Origin: Kineosporia rhizophila
Lineage (GTDB): Bacteria; Actinomycetota; Actinomycetes; Actinomycetales; Kineosporiaceae
NCBI RefSeq assembly: GCF_021277265.1
Contig: NZ_JAJSOH010000024.1
Location: 47,049 to 111,048, forward strand
Direction: 5' to 3'
Length of the DNA stretch: 64,000 nt
The notes beneath the pieces are model-generated. The model searched no databases. It was not told the origin of the DNA and saw only the letters and a program-made list of their open reading frames with translations. A program made the position numbers and the translations under genes. Below are positions 25,358 to 34,139 of this stretch, piece by piece. Numbering within the stretch: position 1 is the stretch's first letter; each line of letters starts with the position of its first letter.

Positions 25358-27463
25358 GTGCTCAACCTGGATGCCGTCGACTGGTCGGGGCTGACCCATG
25401 CCCACGGCGAGGCCGATGACGTGCCGCTGCTGCTCACGCGGTTGCGCGAGGGGGAGTGGGACGACTGGAACGATGCGGTGGACGAGCTCTACGTCGCCCT
25501 GATGCACGACCGGGTGGCGCACCCGGCGACCCTGGCCGCGCTGCCGTTCCTGGTGCAGGTGGCGCTGGACCGGGAGTCGGAGGGACGGCTCGGGGCGCTG
25601 CAGCTGATCGACCACTACACCGGATTCGCCGCCGACTGCGGGCCTCAGGCCGTCGCCGCGCTGGAACGGGCCACTCGCGACCTGGCCGAACTGGTGCACG
25701 ATCCCGAGCCCGAGGTGCGCCGGGCGGTCTACGGCTCGGCCCCCGACTGGCCGGACCCGGTGTCGCTGCTGCGGGCCCGGCTCGACGCCGAGGCCGATGC
25801 AGAGCTGCTGGTCGACCTGGTCACCGCGCTGGCCCGGCGGGGCGTGCTCACCGCGGCCGACCTGGACACCTTCGCGGCCCGCGGGCAGGACGAGGTGGTC
25901 TTCAGCGGGGCCTGGGCGATGATGCTGGCCGGTTCGCAGTCGCCGGAGGCGATCGAGTACCTGGCCCGGTTGTGGAGCGCGCAGGCCAAGGTGAACTACG
26001 GCGCCGGTGACGGCTATCCGCTCTGCGACCTGGTCGAGAAGGTCTCCGGGCGGGCGCTTGCGCTGCTGGACCGCCTCGGCGAGACGCAGGCCGTCTCCCT
26101 GGCCGAACTGGCCTGGGCCTGGCACGACGCAGCGGTGCTCGCCCGCTCGGCGTACGCGCCGGCCTCGCGGGCTCTGCTCGGCCTGATCGCCCGGGCCGGG
26201 CAGGAGGATGCGGCGGATCTGCTGGCCGCGATGCTGCCGCTGCTGCCGGAAACCCAAGACCGGCAGGAAGCCGCCGATGCGGTGTACGGCCTGCTGGAAC
26301 GCTGTGCCGACCCGGCGTCCGACCTGCTGGCTGCTTTCGCCACGGCCCTTTTCGCTCTTCGGGACACCCGCTGGTCCGGCCCTGCCCTGGCTGCGACGCG
26401 GGGCGAGCCGCCGTGGATCGCAGTCGGCGCGCAGTCGGTCGAGTTCGCTTCCGCCCTGGAGTCTTTCAAACAGAGGACGGGTGTGGGCCCGTGGGCCCAC
26501 AGCGGTCTGCTCGAGTTGGTGAAAGTTGCGATCACTGCCTGGCCGGGCACCGCTGATGCCTGGACCGCACTGCTCGAGTCTCTGCCGCCGTCCTCTGATC
26601 TGGTCGAGGTGCTGTTGAGCGGCGGGGTGCCGTCGAAGGCGGCGCTGCGGCTGCTGGCCCGTACGGCGGCCGAGCGGCCGGGGGTCTTCGACGTGGCGAC
26701 CTATCAGGTGGTGCAGGAACTTCCGGTCTCGGCCGGTGATTCCGGGGCCTGGTTGCTGGTGCTTCAGGCCCTGCTCGGTTCCGGCGACGCAGCGGCGTTC
26801 GCCCGGGCCTGGCGGATGAGCGAGTCCGGGGCGGGGGAGGACGAGCTGCTGCGGATCTGGGCCACCCACCCGTCGGCCGAGCTCGAGCAGGTCTGCCTCG
26901 ACCTGGCCACCCGCACCACCTGGGGCACCCACCGCAGCCGCGCGGTCCAGGTGGCGGCCCTGCAGATCCTCTTCGCCCCGGTGCTTTCCGGCCGCGACGC
27001 CGACCCGGATCCTGTGCAAACCCTGTGGAAGGTGCTGCTTTCGCTGACGCCGCAGCTGGGCGTGTGCTTCGGGGCGGCGGTCGAGCTGGGCAACCGGCTG
27101 GTCACCGTCCGGCCGCAGTGGAGGGCCGAATGGGTGGCGCGGCTGAATGATCTCGTGGGGCAGGAGCGTCCGGCCGGGGCGGTCGCGATCGAGGCACTGC
27201 AGGCGCTCGGTGCGGCTGATCCGCAGAGCGCGGTGGTCGAGGTGCTGGCCGATCTGCAGGCCCTGGCGGGGACCCGGAAGGGGATTCACACGGTGCCGGC
27301 CGCGGCCCGGGTGATCCACCGGGCTCTGGCCGAGAGTCCCGAACTGCGGCCCCGGGTGGCCGGATCGCTGACCGCCCTGATCGACTGCGACGAGCGGGTC
27401 CTGGCACCGGGAGACATAACTCTGGACTCGTATCTTGTCCGGACACTTGAGAAAGCGCTCTGA
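25358..27463 (+). CDS. HEAT-like helical repeat protein, copy 1
   Basis: 701 residues, almost entirely helical, rich in Ala, Leu, Asp and Glu, with no signal peptide or membrane segment. The N-terminus has the motif DAVDWSGLTHAHGEADDVPL followed by HPATLAALPFLVQVALD. The body repeats a ~40-60 residue helical pair pattern (EPEVRRAVYGSAPDWP, and ESPELRPRVAGSLTALIDCD at the end). This opening (xDWxxLxHAxGxAxD) occurs in a family of actinobacterial HEAT-type proteins without assigned function. The next gene is a diverged paralogue. A scaffold role is inferred only. Confidence 0.7.
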   Translation: MLNLDAVDWSGLTHAHGEADDVPLLLTRLREGEWDDWNDAVDELYVALMHDRVAHPATLAALPFLVQVALDRESEGRLGALQLIDHYTGFAADCGPQAVAALERATRDLAELVHDPEPEVRRAVYGSAPDWPDPVSLLRARLDAEADAELLVDLVTALARRGVLTAADLDTFAARGQDEVVFSGAWAMMLAGSQSPEAIEYLARLWSAQAKVNYGAGDGYPLCDLVEKVSGRALALLDRLGETQAVSLAELAWAWHDAAVLARSAYAPASRALLGLIARAGQEDAADLLAAMLPLLPETQDRQEAADAVYGLLERCADPASDLLAAFATALFALRDTRWSGPALAATRGEPPWIAVGAQSVEFASALESFKQRTGVGPWAHSGLLELVKVAITAWPGTADAWTALLESLPPSSDLVEVLLSGGVPSKAALRLLARTAAERPGVFDVATYQVVQELPVSAGDSGAWLLVLQALLGSGDAAAFARAWRMSESGAGEDELLRIWATHPSAELEQVCLDLATRTTWGTHRSRAVQVAALQILFAPVLSGRDADPDPVQTLWKVLLSLTPQLGVCFGAAVELGNRLVTVRPQWRAEWVARLNDLVGQERPAGAVAIEALQALGAADPQSAVVEVLADLQALAGTRKGIHTVPAAARVIHRALAESPELRPRVAGSLTALIDCDERVLAPGDITLDSYLVRTLEKAL

Positions 27464-27578
27464 AAAACCACAGCTCAATGTGCCCACCTGACCCCGGAAC
27501 GTCACAGTAGTCAGACCGATACCAGCTTGGTACGCGTGGTGCATCAAGCCTTGACTGTCGCCTCGCTACTCTGCGGTC

Positions 27579-29837
27579 ATGATCGATTCGCTCGACGAGA
27601 TCGACTGGTCCCGCCTCGAACACGCTTACGGCAACGCCGGTGACACCCCTGGTCTGGTCCGGCAACTGAGGAAGGACGACTGGTCGGAGGCCGTCGAGGA
27701 ACTGCTCGGGTCGATCCTCTACCAGGGCGGGGTGTACCCGGCCACGCTGGCGGCGCTTCCGTTCCTGGTCGAGGTGGCTCTGGACGATCAGGCTCCCGGG
27801 CGGCTGGGGGCCCTGCAGCTGCTGTACTTCTACGGGCAGTCGGTGGCTGCCGGGGCCGGTCAGGAAGATCCGTCGTTCCAGGCCGAAGCACGCGCAGGGC
27901 TTGATCGTTCGGCCCGGTCGCTGGCACCGCTGGCCGAGGATCCTGATCCGGACGTCCGGGCCGGGGTGTACGAGTGCGCCTGCTACTGGCCGGACGCCGG
28001 AGCCGATCAGTCGGTCGGGCGAATGTTACGGGCGCGTTTCGCGGCGGAGACGGATCTCAGGGCGCGGGTGGCCCTGATGGAGCCGATGGCCCGGCATCGG
28101 GTGCTCGGGCCGGCCGATCTGACCACGCTGACCGAAACCGGGCAGGACGACGTACTGTTCGCCGCGGTCTGGTGCGCGCTCGCCGTGGATCTTGAGATGC
28201 CTTCGGTGCTGGAGCATCTCGTGCGGTTGTGGCCCTCGCACGCAGCCCACTATCCCGGTCTCGGGGCGTCCAACTCGCTGGCTCTGCTGGTGCAGCGGGC
28301 CGGTCCCCGGGCCCTGCCGCTGCTCGAGGTGCTGGCCGAACGACTCGAGACGGAAACCGGAGCGCAGATGGGTGTGGGAGTGGGGGATCTCGCCTACGCC
28401 TGGTGCGACGTGGCCCAGATCTCGCGTTCAGCAACCCCTTCCGCGGTGCAGGCGCTGATCGACCTCGCCCAGCGGGAAGAATCGCCCGACGTACAGGCGG
28501 CCCAGCAGATCGTGGCGGCCTTCGCGGCGGTGCTGCCGGCCGCCGAGGAGCAGAAAAGCTCGATTACGGACGTCCTCGCTCACCTTCTCGACAACGTGAG
28601 CACCAACGAACCCAAGGACGTTCGTGCGCATCTGGCGCTACAAGCGTCCATTGTTTCGCTGTTGTTCGTACTGGAAGACCCCCGCTGGGCCGCGCCCGCC
28701 CGGGAGGCGGTCGCCACCGGCGAGCACCTGATGGTCAGCACCGGCCTCAACGGCAGCACGAGCCTGCCCGTGCTGCTCGCCCGGGTGTCCGCGTCGCGCC
28801 CGGTGGCCTGGGCGAGGGCCGATCTGACGGAGGTGGCCCGGACCGCCCTGGCCGCCCGGCCGACCGCCGACGGATCGTGGGCCGAGGTGCTCAGCCAGCT
28901 CCCGCCGTCCGAAGCCGTGGTCGACGTGCTTCTGCAGGCACTCGCCGCGACCCCGCAGCCCTCGCCCGAGCCGGTGGTGCTGAAGGCGCTGACCCAGCTG
29001 GCGGTGGTCGACTCGCAGGTCTTCACCGAGGCCGCCCGCGCCCGGATCCGCGAACTGCCTCCGGCCGAGAACGAGGCCGGCGCCTGGCTTCTCACGCTGC
29101 AGACCTGGCTCGACCCGGCCGCCTCCGACCCGGGCGAAACCTTCGACCGGGTCTGGCAACTGGCCGGGCGCCGGTTCGGGGCCGACGAGTTGTTGCGAGC
29201 CTGGTCGCACTTCCCCTCCCCGGCCCTGCTGCGGGCCGCCCAGGAGGAGTTCACCGGGTGGGCCCGGGACTCGCTGCCGGACCGGCATCTTCAGCTGGTC
29301 GCGGCCTCGGTCATGCTCGGCACCGGTGACCCGGCGCGGATCCGGGCCGCCTGGCCGACGGTGCAGGCGGTGATCGACCGGGCCGGGGAGCCGCTGGCCG
29401 AGGCGGCCTCGATCGCCGGGCGCATGGTGCACCTGGTTCCCGAGCTCGGCCCGGAATGGCTGGACCAGCTGTGGGACATCGCCGACCACGGGCGCCAGAC
29501 CTGGTCGGAACCGGATCACGTGGCCACCGCGGTGGCCCTCGCGCACCTGCTCGAGGAGAACGAGATGACGGCCGAGGAGGCCGTGGAGCGAGCCCTGGCG
29601 GTGGAGGCGGAGGCGGCCCGCAGCGGCCGGGTGGTGCGGGTGACCCCGGTGGTGGCCGGGCTGCTCGACCGGGCCCTGGTGCTGCGCCCGGACCTGCACC
29701 CACGGGTGGCCGAAGCGCTGGAGCCGCTGATCTGCGGTGACGAGCGGATCCCGAGCGCGGCCGACGAGATCGCGACCGACGCGTACCTGGTGCGGATCCT
29801 CGCCGACGTGGCCTTCCGGGTGCGCACCGATGGATGA
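27579..29837 (+). CDS. HEAT-like helical repeat protein, copy 2
   Basis: 752 residues. It aligns by eye along its length with the preceding gene: LDEIDWSRLEHAYGNAGD at the N-terminus, YPATLAALPFLVEVALDD, EDPDPDVRAGVYECACYWPD, and LVLRPDLHPRVAEALEPL with ICGDERI at the C-terminus. The two therefore come from tandem duplication followed by strong divergence. It overlaps the downstream HAD hydrolase by 4 nt. It is cytoplasmic by composition and its function is unknown. Confidence 0.7.
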   Translation: MIDSLDEIDWSRLEHAYGNAGDTPGLVRQLRKDDWSEAVEELLGSILYQGGVYPATLAALPFLVEVALDDQAPGRLGALQLLYFYGQSVAAGAGQEDPSFQAEARAGLDRSARSLAPLAEDPDPDVRAGVYECACYWPDAGADQSVGRMLRARFAAETDLRARVALMEPMARHRVLGPADLTTLTETGQDDVLFAAVWCALAVDLEMPSVLEHLVRLWPSHAAHYPGLGASNSLALLVQRAGPRALPLLEVLAERLETETGAQMGVGVGDLAYAWCDVAQISRSATPSAVQALIDLAQREESPDVQAAQQIVAAFAAVLPAAEEQKSSITDVLAHLLDNVSTNEPKDVRAHLALQASIVSLLFVLEDPRWAAPAREAVATGEHLMVSTGLNGSTSLPVLLARVSASRPVAWARADLTEVARTALAARPTADGSWAEVLSQLPPSEAVVDVLLQALAATPQPSPEPVVLKALTQLAVVDSQVFTEAARARIRELPPAENEAGAWLLTLQTWLDPAASDPGETFDRVWQLAGRRFGADELLRAWSHFPSPALLRAAQEEFTGWARDSLPDRHLQLVAASVMLGTGDPARIRAAWPTVQAVIDRAGEPLAEAASIAGRMVHLVPELGPEWLDQLWDIADHGRQTWSEPDHVATAVALAHLLEENEMTAEEAVERALAVEAEAARSGRVVRVTPVVAGLLDRALVLRPDLHPRVAEALEPLICGDERIPSAADEIATDAYLVRILADVAFRVRTDG

Positions 29838-30556
29838 TGCGCGGTATGACGCGTAGCGGAGAATTCGACGCCATCCTCTTCGACGCCGGGGGAGTGCTGG
29901 TCACTCCGAGCCCGGAAGGACTGGCCCCGGTGGTGGCCCGGTTCGGCGGCTCGAGCGAGCGGGAGGTGCACCAGAAGGCGCACTTCGCCGGGGCGCACGC
30001 GATGGACCACGCCCGCGCCGACGGCGACAAGTCCGACTGGGAGGCCTACGCCCGGGCCTATCTGCGCACCACCGGGGTGGCCGAGGAACGGCACGAGGAA
30101 GCCCTGGAGGCGTTCTTCGACGGCTTCAACCAGACCATGTGGCGTGAGCCGGTGCCCGACGCGGCCCGGACGCTGCTCTCCCTGGAGGAGCGGGGCGTGC
30201 CGATCGGGATCGTGTCCAACGCCGAGGGGCAGGTCGAGGGCGACCTGGCCATGCTCGGGATCTGCGGGGTGGACACCCCGGGCGCGGCCCGGGTGGTGTG
30301 CGTGGTCGACTCGCACGTGGTCGGCGTCTCCAAACCCGACCCCGCGATCTTCCGGCACGCTCTCGACGCTCTGGGGCTACCGGCGTCCCCACGTATTGCC
30401 TATGTGGGCGACACGGTGTTCTACGACGTGCGCGCCGCCACCGCGGCCGGGCTGACCCCGCTGCTGCACGACCCGTTCGGGTACCACCTGGACGACCCGC
30501 ACCCGAGCGGGCCGCACCGGGTCTTGAGCAGCCTCAGTGAGCTGCTGGACCTCTGA
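29834..30556 (+). CDS. HAD family hydrolase
   Basis: 240 residues (236 if ATG 29846 is used). Motif I is FDAGGVLVTP, where the nucleophilic Asp is kept but the usual second Asp is replaced (DAGGV, as in many HAD-like phosphatases). Motif II is IVSNAEGQ, and motif III/IV is SKPDPAIF...YVGDTVFYDV. It is probably a small-molecule phosphatase of unknown substrate. The first ATG overlaps the stop of the HEAT gene, suggesting coupling. The next genes are convergent. Confidence 0.88.
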   Translation: MMRGMTRSGEFDAILFDAGGVLVTPSPEGLAPVVARFGGSSEREVHQKAHFAGAHAMDHARADGDKSDWEAYARAYLRTTGVAEERHEEALEAFFDGFNQTMWREPVPDAARTLLSLEERGVPIGIVSNAEGQVEGDLAMLGICGVDTPGAARVVCVVDSHVVGVSKPDPAIFRHALDALGLPASPRIAYVGDTVFYDVRAATAAGLTPLLHDPFGYHLDDPHPSGPHRVLSSLSELLDL

Positions 30557-30568
30557 CTCCCGGGCGGT

Positions 30569-31174
30569 CTAGGCCTCCAGGACCGGATCGTCGACGACCA
30601 CGTCGAGACCGGAGGCCAGGGCGACCAGCTCCGGGCGCCACTGCCCGGCCGCGGTCAGGTCCAGGTAGCTGGTCGAGAGGTAGATCGCCAGGACTCCCTC
30701 TTCGGTGGCGATGCGCCACAGGAAGAGCTCGTGCTCCTGGACCATCTCGTACTCGGGGCTGACCGGGACCCGGTAGCGCTGCACCAGGTGGGTGGCCGGG
30801 CCGGCGGCGGTCGGGACGGTCTCCTCCTCGGCGGGCCGCTCCAGCATGGGCTCCGGCAGCCGCACGTCCTCCAGCAGGCTCTGCGGCGTGGCCGACGGCG
30901 GGACCGGTTCGACCCGGATGCTGACGCTGCACACCGACGGTTCGGTGGCCTCCGGGATCAGGAAGAGGAGCATGACCGGCGGAGCCTCTTCGGCGGCCGC
31001 GGCCCTGAGGGCGGGGACCAGGACCTCGGCGAGCAGTCCGGCCCGTTCGTCGGACAGGTCGGCCTGCTCGGCCTCGGCCCGCTCGCGCACGGTCGCCCGG
31101 GCCCACTGCACCGGGTCGGCGGTGAGGTCGGCCGGGACCCAGGCAGGCCTGGCGTCCATCCGGATGTGCGGCAT
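30569..31174 (-). CDS. Unknown protein, fourth gene of the ESX-like cassette
   Basis: 201 residues, starting MPHIRMDARPAWVPADLTAD. It has an alpha-helical N-terminal half rich in Ala/Glu (TVRERAEAEQADLSDERAG), then a strand-rich half (PPVMLLFLIPE, EHELFLWRIATEEGVLAIYL). The layout resembles the preceding gene's product, so both may belong to one fold, and related small proteins occur next to WXG100-type genes. No signal peptide or membrane helix. It is 1 nt from the upstream gene. A chaperone or immunity role for the cassette is a guess. Confidence 0.6.
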   Translation of the reverse strand: MPHIRMDARPAWVPADLTADPVQWARATVRERAEAEQADLSDERAGLLAEVLVPALRAAAAEEAPPVMLLFLIPEATEPSVCSVSIRVEPVPPSATPQSLLEDVRLPEPMLERPAEEETVPTAAGPATHLVQRYRVPVSPEYEMVQEHELFLWRIATEEGVLAIYLSTSYLDLTAAGQWRPELVALASGLDVVVDDPVLEA

Positions 31175-31175
31175 C

Positions 31176-31799
31176 TCAGGCCTCCTGCCAGCGCAGCGAC
31201 CCGGCGATCGCCTCGAAGAGAATCATCATGGAGTCGGCGATCGGCTCGACCGGGGTGCGGAAGCTGAGCAGGAGCAGCTGCGACCGGTCGGGGAACGGCG
31301 CGTACACGTCCAGGCCGGTGAACTTCAGCCGGGGCGGCTCGAGTTCGGGCAGGGCCGCCTGGAAGACCTTGGCCTCCGAGCGACGGACCGCGGCGGTCGG
31401 TTCGCCGTCGACCAGGATCACCGCGGCCTCGCTGGACCCGCCGGCCAGGCTCTGGGCCAGGATCTCGGGCGAGACGTCGGCCGGCAGCGGCTCGGGATGC
31501 ACCGAGACCACACAACTGGCGGCCAGCGGCAGGCCGCGCCGCACCTCCGACAGCAGGTAGAGCTCACGCCCCCCGTTCCGGAAGGCCTTCTCGGCCATGC
31601 CCAGGAGGTCCTTCTCCAGCGATCGCCGGACCTCGCCGGCCTGGTCGCGGGACACGGTCGCGAACGCCCGGGCGACCAGCGCCTGGACCTGTTCGCGACG
31701 GTCGGTCCGGAGCCTGACCCGGGACCAGGCGCTGGGCAGGAGCAAGGACCAGGCGGGAGTGACGCCGGCGGGGTCTCCCGCGGTCTCGGTCGGGTTCAC
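31176..31799 (-). CDS. Unknown protein, third gene of the ESX-like cassette
   Basis: About 207 residues from GTG 31799, which overlaps the stop of the upstream gene (GTGA). It starts MNPTETAGDPAGVTPAWSLL with LLPSAWSRVRLRTD, an xLPxxWxRxxL pattern that recurs in small proteins found beside WXG100 genes. A helix (RREQVQALVARAFATVSRDQ) and strand-rich segments follow (ELYLLSEVRRGLPLAASCVV). No signal peptide. Coupling to the putative secreted protein upstream suggests a shared function such as chaperone or immunity. Confidence 0.6.
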   Translation of the reverse strand: MNPTETAGDPAGVTPAWSLLLPSAWSRVRLRTDRREQVQALVARAFATVSRDQAGEVRRSLEKDLLGMAEKAFRNGGRELYLLSEVRRGLPLAASCVVSVHPEPLPADVSPEILAQSLAGGSSEAAVILVDGEPTAAVRRSEAKVFQAALPELEPPRLKFTGLDVYAPFPDRSQLLLLSFRTPVEPIADSMMILFEAIAGSLRWQEA

Positions 31800-33229
31800 T
31801 GGTTGACGTACCGCCCGAATCCCTGAGTCAGCTTGTCGTCCAGGCCGATCTTGTCGGTGACCTTGGACTTGTCCACGACGTCCCCGTAGAGGCCGACGAG
31901 GTCGACGATCCCGCCGAGGTTGGCCTTCGTGGTGGCGGTCTTCAGGGCGGCGTTGACCTCGTCGGTGCGGCCGGCCAGATCGGCCAGGGCGCGGTGCCCG
32001 GCGGTGTCGACCACGACCTCCGCGTCCAGGCCCAGGACCTTCTGCCGGATCGGGCTCTGGGCCTTGGTCGCCCAGTTGACGAACGTCTCCACCTTGGTGC
32101 CGGTGAGCTTGTCGGACACCCATTGGGAGGCCTTGCCGTACTGGTTGGCCGCGGAGTTGACGGCCTGCGTGGAGCGGGTCTCGGCGATGCGGGAAGCGGC
32201 GTTCTGCGCGACCGTGCGGGCTTCGGTGGTGAGTCCGCGGCCGGCGTTCTGGGCGTTGGCGAAGCCGCGGCTGAGACTGGAGAACCGGGAGGCGGTGGCG
32301 GAGGTGAGCGCCGTGTTCTTGGCCGCCCCCCGCAGGGCGGTCTGGGCGACCCGGACCCCGCCGGTGAGGGCGCGCCCGACCCCGAAGGTGGCCAGGCCGA
32401 CGACGTCGAGGCCGACCGCCACCCAGGAACCGTCGCCGGACATCGCCGTCATCAGGTGCAGCCCCAGGCTGATCACGGTGAGGCCCGCCCCGACCGCGAA
32501 GAAGGCCGGGGCCAGGGCATTGACCACCGGGATGCAGGCCAGCACCGTGCCGATGACGGCCAGCACGCTGGAGATCTTCCCCAGGACGTCGGCGATGCCG
32601 TCGATCTGCTCGGCGTGCTCGTGGACCCAGTCCATGAAGGAGTTCCAGTTACGGCCGGCCCAGTTGGAGACCTCGTCCCACCAGCTGTCCTCGAGGCCGT
32701 CGTTGTCGATGGCCTCCCGTACCCGGTCGGCGGCCCGGCGCCCGGCATCTTCCCGCTGGTCACGGGCCCGGTTCAGCCGGTTCCGGGGCCCGATCAGAGC
32801 CTCGGCCAGGTCGGCGCCGGGCGCGCCCGGCGCCGGGGCGGGGGTGGACGGCCCGGTGCCCGCCGCCCGGGCGGCGGCGTCCGCCTTGACCTGCTGCTCG
32901 GCCTGCTTGGCCTCCTGCAGCGCCGCATCGGCCTCCGCCTGCGCGTGGGCCAGCTCACCGGCGTAGGTGTCCAGGGCCTCGCCGACGGTCTGGTAGCGAC
33001 CCTTGACCTTGGTCAGCTGACCGGCGATCTCGACGGCGGTCGCGGAGAACGCACGCTGCGCCCCGCAGTCCCAGCCCTCGGCGTGCGCCACCCGGTTCAG
33101 GACGGCCGCCTGCTCCTCGAGCTCGGCGGCGAAATCGCGGTACCGCCGGGCACTGGCCCGCAGCTGCGCCTCGTCGCCCGGGATCGGGTCGGAGTCGGCC
33201 AGCGGGGCCCAGTCGAGCGGCCGGCTCAC
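31796..33229 (-). CDS. Large WXG-type protein, putative type VII effector
   Basis: About 477 residues from GTG 33229, overlapping the upstream stop by 4 nt. The N-terminal ~130 residues form a helical hairpin with the WxxG-like turn AEGWDCGAQRAF (Trp at about 53), as in WXG100/LXG proteins. A Pro/Ala-rich linker follows, then WWDEVSNWAGRNWNSFMDWV and a hydrophobic stretch (about 213-263, with VIGTVLACIPVVNALAPAFF). The C-terminal part (about 270-477) matches no toxin family that I recognise. It would be exported with its small partner by an ESX system encoded elsewhere; no EccC or other machinery gene is in the window. Confidence 0.65.
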   Translation of the reverse strand: MSRPLDWAPLADSDPIPGDEAQLRASARRYRDFAAELEEQAAVLNRVAHAEGWDCGAQRAFSATAVEIAGQLTKVKGRYQTVGEALDTYAGELAHAQAEADAALQEAKQAEQQVKADAAARAAGTGPSTPAPAPGAPGADLAEALIGPRNRLNRARDQREDAGRRAADRVREAIDNDGLEDSWWDEVSNWAGRNWNSFMDWVHEHAEQIDGIADVLGKISSVLAVIGTVLACIPVVNALAPAFFAVGAGLTVISLGLHLMTAMSGDGSWVAVGLDVVGLATFGVGRALTGGVRVAQTALRGAAKNTALTSATASRFSSLSRGFANAQNAGRGLTTEARTVAQNAASRIAETRSTQAVNSAANQYGKASQWVSDKLTGTKVETFVNWATKAQSPIRQKVLGLDAEVVVDTAGHRALADLAGRTDEVNAALKTATTKANLGGIVDLVGLYGDVVDKSKVTDKIGLDDKLTQGFGRYVNQ

Positions 33230-33522
33230 TTGCCCTGCCCCTCGGGCGTGCAGGCCTCGGCCAGCGCAGTGTCCAGGTCGCGGTAGGCGGTGACGGCGCC
33301 GGAGACGAAGGTGTGAGCCCCCTCGACCGCCTTGGTCAGCCGCTCGCGGCGGATGCGCCAGTTGTCGGCGAAGTCGCCCAGCGCCCCCGCCAGGTCGGCC
33401 TGCCCCACCAGAGCACCGTCGCTGTCCGCCCCGGACCGGGCCTGGGCCAGCGTGCTGGCGACCTGCCCCAGCCGCAGCGCCGTCTGCTCCAGCGCAGCCA
33501 GATCTGCCTTTACGTAGCTCAT
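33226..33522 (-). CDS. Small EspC/WXG100-like protein
   Basis: 98 residues, helical, beginning MSYVKADLAALEQTALRLG. A central WRIRRERL turn and second helix (AVEGAHTFVSGAVTAYRDLD) give the size and pattern of ESX-type secretion partners, although the WXG triplet itself is absent. It heads a four-gene run joined by 4-nt or 1-nt junctions. The start ATG 33522 is preceded by GGGGTGGG. It is likely the secretion partner of the next protein. Confidence 0.65.
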   Translation of the reverse strand: MSYVKADLAALEQTALRLGQVASTLAQARSGADSDGALVGQADLAGALGDFADNWRIRRERLTKAVEGAHTFVSGAVTAYRDLDTALAEACTPEGQGK

Positions 33523-33624
33523 GCCCCACCCCTAGGTGCCCGCCGCCAGAAGAAGCGGAGTTTACAGCGCTAATGGGGACACTTACCCGAACGAGGTGAG
33601 GACATGAGCAGGGGTACGCACGAC

Positions 33625-34056
33625 CTAGTTCTGCAGGTCCGGCTTCTGCGTGACCAGGCGCTCGACGTTGCGCAGCGTCTCGTCGATGCCGGCGTTGATC
33701 ACGTCCGGCGCATCGTGCTCGGTGTGCAGCGTGACGGCCAGCCGGGCGCCGTCACCCTCGGGGGTGACCTGCAGACGTCCGCCGTAGTCGTGGTCGTTCA
33801 GCGCGGGCGTACCCCAGCGGATGGCCCGCTGCTCGGCGTCGACCTCGAAGGAGGCGTTGGACTCGACCTTCTCCGGCTTCCCGCTCTGGGTGGCCTCGGG
33901 CGGCTCCACTGCGGTGACGTGGATCTCACCGCCGGTGGCCCCGTGCGCCTCGGAGAGTCCCGAGAAGTACTTGGGCAGGTTCTCCACCCGGGACAGGTAG
34001 TCGAACAGCTCGTCCGGGGCCGCGGCGATGGTCAGCGAGCGCTGGTACTCGGGCAT
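33625..34056 (-). CDS. SRPBCC family protein
   Basis: About 143 residues from ATG 34056, with AGGAGG just upstream that fixes the start; a longer frame to 34158 overlaps dusB. The sequence YQRSLTIAAAPDELFDYLSR, VENLPKYFSG and the C-terminal helix GIDETLRNVERLV are typical of the START/Bet v1-like hydrophobic-ligand-binding fold. The ligand is unknown. It is divergent from dusB. Confidence 0.8.
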   Translation of the reverse strand: MPEYQRSLTIAAAPDELFDYLSRVENLPKYFSGLSEAHGATGGEIHVTAVEPPEATQSGKPEKVESNASFEVDAEQRAIRWGTPALNDHDYGGRLQVTPEGDGARLAVTLHTEHDAPDVINAGIDETLRNVERLVTQKPDLQN

Positions 34057-34139
34057 TTCGGTGCCTCCTGTCGGAAGGGTTCCGGCCCAGCCTTCCCTCT
34101 CGGGGCGGGCGCGCATCCCGAGCCGAACCTTGGGGGAGA

